Shown: positions 36,035 to 44,966, numbered from the stretch's first letter. The stretch is DNA of 64,000 bases from Sulfopaludibacter sp035606355 (GCA_035606355.1 DATNFO010000012.1:100498-164497); one strand, 5' to 3'. Numbers and translations are program-made. The notes: generated from the letters alone by a model not told the origin.

Positions 36035-36238
36035 GTGAAGGAAAAAGGTACTGTGAAGTGGTTTAACGCCGCTAAGGGCTACGGCTTCATTCAGCGGGCG
36101 AGCGGTGACGATGTCTTCGTTCACTTTTCAGCTATTCAGTCGAGCGGTTATCGCTCTCTCGACGAAGGCTCGGAGGTGGAGTTCGAGGTGAAGCAAGGCC
36201 CCAAGGGTTTGCAGGCCGAGAACGTGTCCAGAATCTAA
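36035..36238 (+). CDS. Cold-shock domain protein (CspA family)
   Basis: A single OB-fold RNA/DNA chaperone of about 67 residues with RNP1 (KGYGFIQR) and RNP2 (DVFVHFSAI) and the start KGTVKWFNAAKG. GTG at 36035 is chosen because the AGGAGA ribosome binding site ends 7 bases upstream. The GTG at 36029 is only 1 base from it. The 141-base gap upstream could hold a long cold-shock leader. A strong terminator follows directly, so the gene is a one-gene unit. Confidence 0.95.
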   Translation: MKEKGTVKWFNAAKGYGFIQRASGDDVFVHFSAIQSSGYRSLDEGSEVEFEVKQGPKGLQAENVSRI

Positions 36239-36258
36239 GTCGCGATTCAAAACAACCA

Positions 36259-36293
36259 AAGGGGGCTGCTTGCGGGCAGTCCCCTTCGTTTTT
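36259..36293 (+). terminator. Rho-independent terminator of the cold-shock gene
   Basis: An 11-base stem pairs 36259-36269 (AAGGGGGCTGC) with 36276-36286, with one G-T pair and a 6-base loop, followed by TTTTT at 36289-36293. Confidence 0.9.
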
Positions 36294-36312
36294 ATCGGCG
36301 CTGTTTGAGTGC

Positions 36313-37299
36313 TTACTTCTGCGCCTTCAGCACGTCTTCGAAAAAGCTGAGCGCGCGGGGGTCGCGCGAGTTGCGCAGCGAGTTCATGGCGTCTTTGCGC
36401 AATTGCGAGTCCTGCGTCGTCTTCACGGTTTCGATCAAAAGTGGAATGCCTTGCCCGTCGGGAACCTCGCGCAGCGCCGTTACTGCGCGCCGCTGCACCT
36501 GCGGATCCTGATCGTGCAGCGCCTGGCCGAGCGCCGGCAAAATCTTCGGCCCCGGTTTCCGCGCCAGCTCTCCCACGGCCTGCGACCGCATCCGCGCCGT
36601 CTTTCCCGTCCGCGCAATCGCGATGAGCGTGTCGATGGAATCCGGCTCCCTGCTGGTGCCCATCGCGATGATGGCGCGCTCCGCGATCCGTTCATCCGGA
36701 TCGTTCAACAGCGATTTCAACTCGTCAAAACCGTGCCGTCCGCGTGCCCAGCCGAGCGCCGAAATTGCGCGCAGCCGGACCGATTGCGGCTGGTTTGCCG
36801 ACACGAACTTGTCCAAAGCATCAGCCGCCGCCGCGCCTTCGTGGATGGCGATCGCATTCATCGCGCCCGCTTGCGAATTGTCTCCCGGAAGCACGAACGT
36901 GCTCAACAGCGCGATGCTTTGCGCCGGATTCACATCCGTGAGCCAATGCATCGGAGTGCCTCCGCCATCGATCTCGCAATCGGGCGACACCGTGCGAATC
37001 CGGTCCACCCGGTTGTTATCGATGCGGAACAGAATTACCGCCTGAGCGGGCGGCTCTAAGTGAATCACGCCGGGCTGATTCATGCCGTCGCGGCTCACAT
37101 AGTCGCAGCCGACGCTGACGCGGACCGAGGAAACCGCGTAGCCGACCCACGCCGGCTGCGGCTGCGACGTGAGCAGCGCATGGAACACCGCATCCAGGCC
37201 GGAGCCGGCGGATTTGGTGTCCACCTGCGCATTCGTTAGAAGCTTGGGCTGGGCGAAAGCCGCTGCAACCGCCAGCACGGCCAGGAATGCATGTTTCAT
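36313..37299 (-). CDS. Exported HEAT-repeat protein
   Basis: A 328-residue protein with a signal peptide (MKHAFLAVLAVAAAFA). About 100 residues of unknown fold carry VRVSVGCDYVSRDG, followed by five or so HEAT/PBS-lyase-type repeats (SALGWARGRHGFDELKSLLNDPDERIAERAIIAMG, DQDPQVQRRAVTALREVPDG). Such repeats form protein-binding solenoids. It overlaps the longer HEAT gene upstream by 4 bases and closes the sigma/anti-sigma operon. Confidence 0.85.
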   Translation of the reverse strand: MKHAFLAVLAVAAAFAQPKLLTNAQVDTKSAGSGLDAVFHALLTSQPQPAWVGYAVSSVRVSVGCDYVSRDGMNQPGVIHLEPPAQAVILFRIDNNRVDRIRTVSPDCEIDGGGTPMHWLTDVNPAQSIALLSTFVLPGDNSQAGAMNAIAIHEGAAAADALDKFVSANQPQSVRLRAISALGWARGRHGFDELKSLLNDPDERIAERAIIAMGTSREPDSIDTLIAIARTGKTARMRSQAVGELARKPGPKILPALGQALHDQDPQVQRRAVTALREVPDGQGIPLLIETVKTTQDSQLRKDAMNSLRNSRDPRALSFFEDVLKAQK

Positions 37300-38798
37300 T
37301 TCAGAATCTCCTCCATGAACTGGGTGGCTTCCGGCGAGTGCGTTTCCACGATGCGGCGAACCACTTCGCGTTTCATGTCGGGATCGGTTTCCTTGCGTGC
37401 GATCGCGATGAGTCCCTGCACGTTGCGCTGGCCGGCAAGCGAGTTGATGATCGCACGCTTCATTTGCGCGTCCTGCCCGGTGCTGTAGAGCTGGACCAGA
37501 GCGTCCGACGAACTCGGCTGATTTCTCGTAGATCCGAGCATCGAAATCGCCTGGCGCCGCAAGTTCATGTCCTTATCGTTGCGGGCCACTTCCAGCAGTT
37601 TTTCCTGATTGCCGCTCAGCATGCCGAGGAGCTGCCGCTTGACGTTCGGATCCTGCTCGGTCTGGTACATCTGCCAGATTTCCGCCTGATCGCCCGGGCG
37701 GCCCATGCGCTGAATGGCGGCCAACCGCAGCTCCGGGTTCTTCTCGGATTTGGCGATCTGCAGAATCGCGGCACGGTCATCGCCGAGCGCATTGAGCACG
37801 GCGCGTTTGACACTGGCGTCCTGCGTCGAGTTGTAGATCTCCATCAGCAGGCCCGGACTTTTCTTGCGGCCCAGGTACTGAATCGCGGTGACCTGCAGAT
37901 CCGGGTTGGCTCCGCCGCGCGCCACCTGCTCGAGCAACTGGCGGAACTTCGGCGAGTTGCTCTCCGCCAGCACGAAGATGGCGTTCCGCTTCACGCGCGG
38001 AGATTGCGCGCCCTTCAGCATTTTTTCGAGATAGGGATAAGCGCGGTCGGGGTCGGACTGCACCAGGCCGTTCAAGGCAAGGAGTTTCAGCTCTTCGTCC
38101 GATTCGCTTTCCGGCGAGACCTTCTGCCCCGCGTCCTGCTTTACCTGAATCTCGAGCGCCTTCGCGTCGTCCAGCCAGCGGCTGGAGGCATAGTTCTTGC
38201 GCAGGTCGGCGATGGCCTTGAGAGCGTCGTCGCGGCGGCCGAGCTTGTCCAGCGCATAAGCTTTCCAGTACAACGCGCCGTCGGAACGAGAGCTACCGCG
38301 CGATGCCGCTTGCGTGAAATCGTCGAGAGCTTCGTCGTAGGCGTGCCGGTCCAGCGACCGGATGCCGCGATCGTACAATGTATCGGCGCCTGCCATGTAC
38401 GCCGGCGACAGGGTTCGCAATGTCGTAGGCGCTCGCACCCCCGCTGCCGGAGCAACCTGGTAACTGAGCAGGTCGCGCGTGTCGATCCGCAGGGCCGTGC
38501 GCATTTGTTGCTGCTCTGCGCGCACTTCCTCGCGAGCGGCGCGCGCCTGCTCCCGCACGGCATCCATATCGAGGTCGCGCACCTGGTCACGCGCCATGTC
38601 CACCGCCGCACGCGCGGCTTCCAGATCCACCCGATAGGGCGCCGCATCCCAGTCGGAAAGCGGTATCGCAAGCGGCGCCACGGCGGGCACCGGGGTTGCC
38701 GGGAGCGCCGGCGGAGCGGGTGGCGCGGGCGGCTGCGCCAGTGCGACCGCGGAGGCCGCCAGCAAACAAGACGAACTGAGTAATCGAAAACGAGTCAT
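37296..38798 (-). CDS. Exported HEAT-repeat protein with TPR-like and Pro-rich regions
   Basis: About 500 residues. The signal peptide (LLSSSCLLAASAVALA) is followed by a Pro/Ala-rich stretch (residues about 20-45), a charged coiled coil (about 55-95, EAARAAVDMARDQVRD), a TPR-like pair (about 115-185) and roughly eight HEAT repeats (about 195-500). The ATG at 38798 has AGGAAAG at a 10-base spacing. A start at 38861 would place junk before the signal peptide. It lies 22 bases after the anti-sigma gene, so it is probably controlled by that ECF system. Confidence 0.85.
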   Translation of the reverse strand: MTRFRLLSSSCLLAASAVALAQPPAPPAPPALPATPVPAVAPLAIPLSDWDAAPYRVDLEAARAAVDMARDQVRDLDMDAVREQARAAREEVRAEQQQMRTALRIDTRDLLSYQVAPAAGVRAPTTLRTLSPAYMAGADTLYDRGIRSLDRHAYDEALDDFTQAASRGSSRSDGALYWKAYALDKLGRRDDALKAIADLRKNYASSRWLDDAKALEIQVKQDAGQKVSPESESDEELKLLALNGLVQSDPDRAYPYLEKMLKGAQSPRVKRNAIFVLAESNSPKFRQLLEQVARGGANPDLQVTAIQYLGRKKSPGLLMEIYNSTQDASVKRAVLNALGDDRAAILQIAKSEKNPELRLAAIQRMGRPGDQAEIWQMYQTEQDPNVKRQLLGMLSGNQEKLLEVARNDKDMNLRRQAISMLGSTRNQPSSSDALVQLYSTGQDAQMKRAIINSLAGQRNVQGLIAIARKETDPDMKREVVRRIVETHSPEATQFMEEILK

Positions 38799-38820
38799 AG
38801 TGGTTGTGCTTTCCTGCTTT

Positions 38821-39543
38821 CTATAAGCTTTCGTGCCGGCGGACGTTCGCCCCCAGCACACGAATCTTGAACAAAATTCCTTCGCTTTCCAAGCGTTCGC
38901 GCAGACGTTCCAGGTCTGTCTCGGAGGCCTGCGCGGGCGCGTGCGCGATATCCAGCAGCACGCGATCCAACTCCTCCAGCACGGTCTCTACGGTGGCATC
39001 GCCGGTGTGGGCCGCGGTCTGGCGATAGAGGCGGCTCTCGGTTACAAGGTCGCCGGCGAGCGCCTGCTGGGCGGAGATATCCATCTTCCCCTTGGGCTTC
39101 GCGTTCGCGAGCTCGATCAGCACCATCTGGCTGCGCTCCAGGTAATCGCCGACCGCCACCAGCAGCACGCGCTCGCCGGATTGCGAATCGGCCGCCGCGA
39201 TTTTGGGCACGGGCCGCGCCGGATAGGAGCGCCCCGCCAGAAATGCCGCCACCAGCAGACCTGTGACGGCGGTCGCCGCGGCGGCCCAGCGCCAGGGAGT
39301 TGCGAACAGCCGCCACCCGCGCCGGCTGGGAATCTGCCGTTCGATATTGCGCCACACGCGTTCGCCATACGCCGCACCGGGGTCGGGCGCGGGATAGGTA
39401 TCCACCACGTTGAGCACGCGCTGCAGAGAGGTGTAGGCATGCCGGCAATCGCCGCACTGCTGGAGGTGCCGCGCCGCTTCGAGGCCGCCATCCTCCTCTC
39501 CGTAATAATGCAAAATCAGTTCTTCTTCGCTCAGGTGGTTCAT
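38821..39543 (-). CDS. Anti-sigma factor with zinc-finger (ZAS) domain
   Basis: About 240 residues. The N-terminal ZAS domain (SEEELILHYYGEEDGGLEAARHLQQCGDC) has the His-x3-Cys-x2-Cys zinc site that holds ECF sigma factors inactive. One membrane helix follows near residues 95-115 (AATAVTGLLVAAFLAGR), and the periplasmic part ends in a helical region (ERLRERLESEGILFKIRVLG). The start ATG at 39543 overlaps the sigma factor stop as ATGA. Upstream residues in the open frame are a shadow. Confidence 0.9.
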   Translation of the reverse strand: MNHLSEEELILHYYGEEDGGLEAARHLQQCGDCRHAYTSLQRVLNVVDTYPAPDPGAAYGERVWRNIERQIPSRRGWRLFATPWRWAAAATAVTGLLVAAFLAGRSYPARPVPKIAAADSQSGERVLLVAVGDYLERSQMVLIELANAKPKGKMDISAQQALAGDLVTESRLYRQTAAHTGDATVETVLEELDRVLLDIAHAPAQASETDLERLRERLESEGILFKIRVLGANVRRHESL

Positions 39544-40112
39544 TTTGCCGGACTCACAACGGGCTCTAGAGCCCGCCTCAATTTCTGCACAGCGCGAAAC
39601 ACGCTGTGCTTGGCCGCGCCGGGTTGACACTCCAGCACGCGCCCAACTTCTTCCATGCACATTCCTTCAAAGTGGCGCAGCACGAACGCGGTACGCTCGG
39701 TGGCGCTCAGGTCTTCCATGGCGGCTGCCAGCCGCTCCCGCACTTCCGTGCTCAGCGCGATACGCTCCGGATTCGGATCGGCTGTGGCCTTGGTTTCCAC
39801 CACCTCCGGCGGCGTGTCATCATCTCCGCGGCGCTTTCGCGACCTCACCAGATCCAGCGAGCAGTTGGCGGCGATGCGGTACAGCCACGTTCCAAAGGAA
39901 GCCCGCTCATCGAACTTGTGCAGTTGTTTGTAGGCCCGCATGAAGCTTTCCTGCACCACGTCTTCAGCGTCCTGTTGATTCCCGGTCATACGATACGCAA
40001 GGCGAAACAGAGATCGGCTGTGGCGCTCCACCAGCACCCGAAACGCGTCGGCATCACCGGCGCGCGCTTTACCGACTGCCACTGCATCGGTGAACTCCAT
40101 CCGTCTGTCCAT
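39540..40112 (-). CDS. ECF-family RNA polymerase sigma factor
   Basis: A 190-residue group IV sigma-70 factor. Region 2 has FRLAYRMTGNQQDAEDVVQESFMRAY and FGTWLYRIAANCSLDLVRSRKRR. Region 4 has LSATERTAFVLRHFEGMCMEEVGRVL with the recognition helix GAAKHSVFRAVQKLRR. It is co-transcribed with its zinc-finger anti-sigma factor and two HEAT-repeat proteins. A signal that releases the sigma factor is unknown. Confidence 0.93.
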   Translation of the reverse strand: MDRRMEFTDAVAVGKARAGDADAFRVLVERHSRSLFRLAYRMTGNQQDAEDVVQESFMRAYKQLHKFDERASFGTWLYRIAANCSLDLVRSRKRRGDDDTPPEVVETKATADPNPERIALSTEVRERLAAAMEDLSATERTAFVLRHFEGMCMEEVGRVLECQPGAAKHSVFRAVQKLRRALEPVVSPAK

Positions 40113-40180
40113 TTAGACTGTAGACCCACAAACCGGTTAGCAAACCGCGGCCGTCCTGGAAAGGCTACCCTAGTCCAGAG

Positions 40181-40837
40181 ATGAACGAACTCGTGCGCAC
40201 TTCGCTGGTCACCATCGGCGCCCTGTTTCCGATTGTCAATCCGCTGGGCAACGCGCCCATCTTCCTCTCCCTTACGCGCGGGGTCTCCAGCGCGGACCGT
40301 CACGTGCTGGCGCGCAAAATTGCCCTCAACGGCTTCGTTCTATTGGTGATGTCGATTGTGGTCGGCACTCACATTTTGAATTTCTTCGGCATTTCTTTGC
40401 CTGTGGTGCAGGTGGGTGGTGGCCTGGTGGTAATCGCCAGCGGGTGGAATCTGCTACGCGCCGAAGATCATGATGCGGACGATGCCGCGACTGCCACGCT
40501 CCGCCCGCCCGACCTCTCGCAACGGGCTTTCTACCCCCTCACCCTGCCTCTGACCGTCGGCCCGGGTTCGATTTCCGTGGCCATCGCCGTGGGAGCCAAT
40601 TGGGCGGGTCTGCGGCTTACGAACTGGCCGGCCGCCTCCTCCGCTCTGATCGGTCCCGCCGTCATTGCCGTCGCCATTTACCTGAGCTACCGCTTCGCCG
40701 ATGCGATTGCCCGGCTGCTGGGCGCCACGGCGATGAACGCGCTCATCCGGTTGTCTTCTTTCATTCTGTTGTGCATCGGCGTTCAGATTTTCTGGAACGG
40801 ATTCAGCGCGCTGCTCCGCGCGGCACTGCTACCCTAA
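40181..40837 (+). CDS. MarC-family integral membrane protein
   Basis: A 218-residue protein of about six membrane helices. Family sequences are FPIVNPLGNAPIFLSLT near the start, FFGISLPVVQVGGGLVVIASGW in the middle and PLTLPLTVGPGSISVAIA. MarC-family proteins have no settled transport function, despite their name. TACCCT lies 9 bases before the ATG. The LysE gene follows after 9 bases, so the two may be co-expressed. Confidence 0.88.
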   Translation: MNELVRTSLVTIGALFPIVNPLGNAPIFLSLTRGVSSADRHVLARKIALNGFVLLVMSIVVGTHILNFFGISLPVVQVGGGLVVIASGWNLLRAEDHDADDAATATLRPPDLSQRAFYPLTLPLTVGPGSISVAIAVGANWAGLRLTNWPAASSALIGPAVIAVAIYLSYRFADAIARLLGATAMNALIRLSSFILLCIGVQIFWNGFSALLRAALLP

Positions 40838-40846
40838 TCTATCCAT

Positions 40847-41464
40847 ATGATGGACCTCGAACTGCCATTTCGCGGCCTCTTAGCTGGCTTCATCATCGCT
40901 TTCCCGGTAGGGCCCGTGAACGTTCTCTGTATTCAACGAACCATTGAAAAGGGGTGGCGTTCCGGCCTGGTCTCCGGCGTCGGAGCGGCCGCCGCCGACA
41001 CCATTTATGGCGGGGTCGCGGGCTTTGGGATATCACTCGTAATCAACTGGCTCATCCGCGAACAGTTCTGGATCCGGCTGGTCGGCGGCTTCCTCCTGTT
41101 GCTCATCGGCCTCGTGTACTACTTCAAAAAACCGAAATCTCTGAAGGATCCCTGCGAAGAAAGCTCGCACTCCGATGTGGTCTCCACATTCCTGCTGACC
41201 CTGACGAACCCCACCACCGTGCTTTCTTTCATCGCCGTTCTCGCCACGCTCGGAATGAGTCAGCGGCGGCCGGTCTGGATGACCGTATTGTTGGTGGCCG
41301 GCATCTTCACTGGATCGATGGCTTGGTGGATCATTCTAACCGGGACCGTAAACAAACTCCGTGACAAGATCACGGATCGGACGATGGTATGGATGAACCG
41401 AATCGCAGGAATCGCAATCGGAGCTTTCGGAGTCCTGAACTTCATTCTGAGCAAGAAACACTAG
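40847..41464 (+). CDS. LysE-family exporter
   Basis: A 205-residue protein with about six membrane helices, resembling amino-acid exporters: FPVGPVNVLCIQRTIEKGWRSG at the N-terminus, GAAAADTIYGGVAGFG, and LLTLTNPTTVLSFIAVL in the middle. Members export lysine, threonine, homoserine lactone or other amino acids. The substrate is not evident. It ends 7 bases from the convergent Ku gene. Confidence 0.85.
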   Translation: MMDLELPFRGLLAGFIIAFPVGPVNVLCIQRTIEKGWRSGLVSGVGAAAADTIYGGVAGFGISLVINWLIREQFWIRLVGGFLLLLIGLVYYFKKPKSLKDPCEESSHSDVVSTFLLTLTNPTTVLSFIAVLATLGMSQRRPVWMTVLLVAGIFTGSMAWWIILTGTVNKLRDKITDRTMVWMNRIAGIAIGAFGVLNFILSKKH

Positions 41465-41471
41465 CGTCTAG

Positions 41472-42401
41472 CTATCGGGCAGCGCGTTTCCTGGACGGAG
41501 CCTTCTTCGGCGCGACCTCCCGAGCGGCCGGTTTCTTCGCCATGGCCAGGCTGCGTTTGAGCGCCTCCATGATATCCACGACCGGAGCCGCCGTCCGAGC
41601 CTCCTGCTGACCGCGCGGACTCACCGCCTCCGCGACCCGCTTCTCCACCAGCTCCCGCAGCCGCTCCTCGAAAGAGTCCTTCAGTCGGGCCGCGTCGAAT
41701 TTCGCCGCCATGCTGCGGACCACCTGTTTCGCCAGATCCAATTCCTTCGGCGCCACTGCTTCCGAACTGCGGTACTCCTCGCCCGACCGCACCTCATTCG
41801 CGTAAAACAGCGTATGCAGAACCAGCCCGTTTTCGCCCGCGCGCACTACGACGGAATGTTCGCGGCCATGCATCGCCAGCGACCCGAGGGCGACATATCC
41901 GGCGTCGCGCATGGCCTGGAATAAGAGCGCGTACGCTTTCTCGCCGCCGGGGTCCGGCGCGACGTAGTACGAGGCGTCGAAATAAATCGGGTCGATCTCC
42001 GCCAGGTGTACGAACTCCAGAATATCCAGCTCCGTTGAAGTCGCAGGCCGAAGCGCTTGTACCTCCTGGGGCTCTACAACCACAAACCGGTTCTTCTCCA
42101 CTTCGTAGCCGCGCAGCGTTTCCGGTGCTTTTACCGGCGTATCCTCGAATTCCTGCACGGGCAGATTGCGCACGCGCTCCAGCGGAGGCGGCGCAGGCAT
42201 CTCCCGAATATTCGATACCGGCGCGGCCGGCTCATCAGGCTCGTCATCGAACTCGGTTAGCGGTTCGGACTCGTGACTCCGCGCTGGCTGACGATAGACC
42301 TTGTGGAAGCGCAGGCGCTCGCGACGCGCGGCTTTATACAGCCGCACTGGAATCGCCACCATCCCGAATGCCAAGCGTCCACGCCACACCGTCGATGCCA
42401 T
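41472..42401 (-). CDS. ku: Ku-type DNA end-binding protein
   Basis: A 309-residue bacterial Ku that binds double-strand ends for non-homologous end joining with ligase D (not in the window). The N-terminus STVWRGRLAFGMVAIPVRLYKA and core motifs RGYEVEKNRFVVVEPQEV, PIYFDASYYVAPD and LHTLFYANEVR are as expected. Between residues about 38 and 95, where many bacterial Ku proteins have a short Cys-containing segment, there is a longer Glu/Pro-rich insert without Cys. The C-terminus is a Lys/Ala-rich tail (KKPAAREVAPKKAPSRKRA) typical of DNA-binding extensions. Confidence 0.9.
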   Translation of the reverse strand: MASTVWRGRLAFGMVAIPVRLYKAARRERLRFHKVYRQPARSHESEPLTEFDDEPDEPAAPVSNIREMPAPPPLERVRNLPVQEFEDTPVKAPETLRGYEVEKNRFVVVEPQEVQALRPATSTELDILEFVHLAEIDPIYFDASYYVAPDPGGEKAYALLFQAMRDAGYVALGSLAMHGREHSVVVRAGENGLVLHTLFYANEVRSGEEYRSSEAVAPKELDLAKQVVRSMAAKFDAARLKDSFEERLRELVEKRVAEAVSPRGQQEARTAAPVVDIMEALKRSLAMAKKPAAREVAPKKAPSRKRAAR

Positions 42402-42434
42402 ACAAGCGGTAAGTGCACGGACCCTGCCGCTGTG

Positions 42435-43397
42435 CTACTTCGTACGGCCGCTCATGACTTGGGCCCAAGCCTCGGGCGATATGTTACGGCCGCACAGAAT
42501 GATCGCCACGCGCTTCCCGCGATACCGCTCCGCATCCTTGCGAAATGCGGCCACGGCCACCGCTGCCGCGCCTTCGACGATCCAATGCTCCGTGTGCATC
42601 AGGAGCAGCAGGGCATCGGCAATCTCGCGCTCGCTCACCATCGCGGCGCGGTCGATCACGCGTCTGCATACTTCCAGCGTCACGGAGCCCTCTTCCAGGT
42701 TTCCGCTGGTGCTCTCCGAGAGCGTCGCCTCCTCGTGAACTTCCACAATGCGGCCCGCCCGCATGCACTCCCACATCACCGGAGACGCCTCCGGCCAGCA
42801 CCCCACAATCTCGGTGCGCGGTGACACTGCCTTGAGATACGCGCCCATGCCGCCGATGAGACCGCCGCCCCCCACTGCGACGAACACGGCATCCAAATCC
42901 GGCGCCTGCCGCTGCAACTCCACAGCTATTGTGCCCTGACCCGCCATCACTTCCACATCGTTGTATGGCGATATGAAGATGCGCCCCGATTCCTCAGCCG
43001 CACGGCGCGCCGCCACCTCTGCTTCCACCGGATCTGTGCCCACGCAGCGAATCCGCGCCCCCAGCGCCTCGATGCGCCGTGCCTTCGCCGGCGAAACGTG
43101 CGACGACACGTATACCTCCGCCGCGATCCCGAGCGGTTGCGCCGCCGCCGCGACGCCGAGTCCGTGATTCCCGTTCGATGCCGCAACCACACCAGCGGCG
43201 GCCTGTTCGGGAGTCAATCCCGCGACCTTGTTGCAGGCGCCGCGAAATTTGAAAGATCCGGTCTTTTGCAAATGTTCCAGCTTCAGCAGTACGGGCACGC
43301 CGTCCGCTACCGCTTCGGACATCTCCACCGGCGTCTCACGCACCTGCCCGGCGATGCATTTGTAAGCTGCTTCCACTTGCTTGTGTAGATGGGGCAT
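42435..43397 (-). CDS. Threonine/serine dehydratase (PLP-dependent, catabolic-type length)
   Basis: A 320-residue fold-type II PLP enzyme. The Schiff-base Lys is in KTGSFKFRGACNK, the phosphate-binding loop is AVGGGGLIGGMGAYL, and SNGNHGLGVAAAA is present. It lacks the C-terminal regulatory ACT domain of biosynthetic IlvA, as in catabolic threonine dehydratases or serine racemase relatives. The product would be 2-oxobutanoate and ammonia, a source of propionyl-CoA. Divergent from the DinB-family gene. Confidence 0.85.
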   Translation of the reverse strand: MPHLHKQVEAAYKCIAGQVRETPVEMSEAVADGVPVLLKLEHLQKTGSFKFRGACNKVAGLTPEQAAAGVVAASNGNHGLGVAAAAQPLGIAAEVYVSSHVSPAKARRIEALGARIRCVGTDPVEAEVAARRAAEESGRIFISPYNDVEVMAGQGTIAVELQRQAPDLDAVFVAVGGGGLIGGMGAYLKAVSPRTEIVGCWPEASPVMWECMRAGRIVEVHEEATLSESTSGNLEEGSVTLEVCRRVIDRAAMVSEREIADALLLLMHTEHWIVEGAAAVAVAAFRKDAERYRGKRVAIILCGRNISPEAWAQVMSGRTK

Positions 43398-43405
43398 ATC
43401 GGGAG

Positions 43406-43411
43406 TACACT
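43406..43411 (+). promoter_or_regulatory. -10-like box upstream of the DinB-family gene
   Basis: TACACT, 7 bases before the ATG at 43419 and with no ribosome binding site in between. A nearly symmetrical sequence on the other strand could serve the divergent dehydratase gene. Confidence 0.4.
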
Positions 43412-43418
43412 ATTCCGC

Positions 43419-43913
43419 ATGAACGAAGATAACGTCAAATTCCTCTCCGAGTTCCTCCTCCAACAAATTGAGCAGGAATCCGCCATTACGCGCAAGGTGC
43501 TCGCCGCTGTTCCCGCCGAACAGAGCGGTTACAAGCCGAGCGAAAAATGCATGAGTGGGCTGGACCTCGCAACCCACATCGCCGCATCGGAAGACTTCTT
43601 CCTGCGCGGGATAGTCAATGGCGCATTCGAATGGAAGCAGCCGGAGTTCAAGACGCCGGCCGAAGCGCTGGAGGCCTATAACGCCACGATTCCGGCGTTG
43701 ATTGAGCAGGCCCGTGCACTGCCGGTCGAAAAGCTGACCGCCGTCATCGGCTTCGGCCCGTTCCAACAACCCGCGTACACGTACCTCGCGCTGAATATAA
43801 AACATTCGGCCCACCACCGGGGACAGCTTTCGACTTATCTTCGCCCGATGGGCTCCAAGGTTCCGTCGATCTATGGGCCAAGCGGCGACGATGCTCCTGC
43901 CGCTTCGGCGTAG
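43419..43913 (+). CDS. DinB-family protein
   Basis: About 164 residues, a four-helix-bundle protein with probable metal-binding His residues at LDLATHIAASEDFF and NIKHSAHHRGQLSTYLR, the three-His pattern of DinB/YfiT-type proteins. These include thiol-dependent transferases, of interest because a bacillithiol gene (bshA) is also in the window; the link is speculative. ATG at 43419 follows a -10-like box. A start at 43389 would overlap the divergent gene. Confidence 0.8.
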   Translation: MNEDNVKFLSEFLLQQIEQESAITRKVLAAVPAEQSGYKPSEKCMSGLDLATHIAASEDFFLRGIVNGAFEWKQPEFKTPAEALEAYNATIPALIEQARALPVEKLTAVIGFGPFQQPAYTYLALNIKHSAHHRGQLSTYLRPMGSKVPSIYGPSGDDAPAASA

Positions 43914-43992
43914 TCCAAGACTCGCTGGAACTTTTCTTCCGCCGCCGGGAATCACTTGCAGAGCGGACTTTACGTTAAGGAAGACTTTGCGA

Positions 43993-44871
43993 ATGAAAAC
44001 AAGAATCCTAGTTGCAGGACTATTTGCCGCCGCCAGCTTGCTGGCGCAGCCCCCCGGCGGTCCAGGACCGCGCGGCGGAAGAATGGGTTTCGGCCCCGGA
44101 GGCCCCGGATTCGGCGGCCCCGGCCCGATGGGTTTGGAACGCGAAACCGTCACCGGCGCTCCGTTTGCCGGCGATTTTGTCGTGACCGAGCAGCAGACCC
44201 TTGCCAACGGCAATGTGATTACGCGCCAGAACATTACCAAGGTCTATCGCGATAGCCAAGGTCGCGTTCGTACGGAAGAGACGATGGTCCATCGCGGCGG
44301 AGCGGGCGCAAACACCGGCACCACCAGCACGGGCGCCACGTCCACGCCCCGCACAATCGTCCGCATCTCCGACCCCGTCGCCGGCGTGGTCCGCGAATTG
44401 GACGCCGAAGCGAAAGTGGTTCACGAAAACCAGATGCGCCGTCCTCCGGCAAATCGGCCTAACCCGAACACGGCGGGGGTTGCCGGCGGGCCGCGTGGAC
44501 GCGGCATGCTGCGTGGAAACGGCGTCGCCACCACCGATCCCAACATCAAGACGGAAGACCTCGGAACGCAGAGCATTAACGGCGTGATGGCCAACGGAAC
44601 GCGCGTGACCCACACCATTCCGGCCGGAGCCATCGGCAACGCGCAGGCTATCCAGACCACGTTTGAACGCTGGGTATCGGCGGACCTCAAGGTGCCGATC
44701 CTGGAAAAGACCATTGATCCGCGCTTCGGCACCACCGTTCGCCAGTTGAACAACATCAATCGCTCTGAACCGGATGCGGCACTTTTCCAGCCGCCCACCG
44801 GCTACACCGTGCAGACCGGTGGACGCGGACGCGGTTTCGGCCGCGGCGGGCCCGGCGGACAGATTCGTTAA
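43993..44871 (+). CDS. Secreted Gly/Pro-rich protein of unknown function
   Basis: About 292 residues. A signal peptide (RILVAGLFAAASLLA) is followed by a Gly/Pro-rich segment (about 20-48), a beta-rich domain with FVVTEQQTLANGNVITR and KVYRDSQGRVRTEETM, and a second part with ANGTRVTHTIPAGAIGN and TTFERWVSADLKVPILEK. It ends Gly/Arg-rich. The family recurs in Acidobacteria, as I recall it, without a known role. The ATG at 43993 has AAGGAAG upstream. A terminator follows. Confidence 0.75.
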   Translation: MKTRILVAGLFAAASLLAQPPGGPGPRGGRMGFGPGGPGFGGPGPMGLERETVTGAPFAGDFVVTEQQTLANGNVITRQNITKVYRDSQGRVRTEETMVHRGGAGANTGTTSTGATSTPRTIVRISDPVAGVVRELDAEAKVVHENQMRRPPANRPNPNTAGVAGGPRGRGMLRGNGVATTDPNIKTEDLGTQSINGVMANGTRVTHTIPAGAIGNAQAIQTTFERWVSADLKVPILEKTIDPRFGTTVRQLNNINRSEPDAALFQPPTGYTVQTGGRGRGFGRGGPGGQIR

Positions 44872-44907
44872 CCAAGAGCTGTCTCCACAACTAAGCAAGA
44901 CCCCTCC

Positions 44908-44946
44908 TCGCCGCGACGCGCACCAGCGTGCCGCGGCGATTTTTTT
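44908..44946 (+). terminator. Rho-independent terminator after the Gly-rich protein gene
   Basis: Stem 44908-44915 (TCGCCGCG) pairs with 44932-44939, with an inner ACGC/GCGT stem, followed by seven T at 44940-44946. Confidence 0.88.
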
Positions 44947-44966
44947 ATGGTTCAATGAGTGTCGCT

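Noticed and set aside
37287..38783. A 498-residue plus-strand ORF opposite the HEAT-repeat gene
   Set aside because: It is antisense to a gene with signal peptide and repeats and shows no domain.
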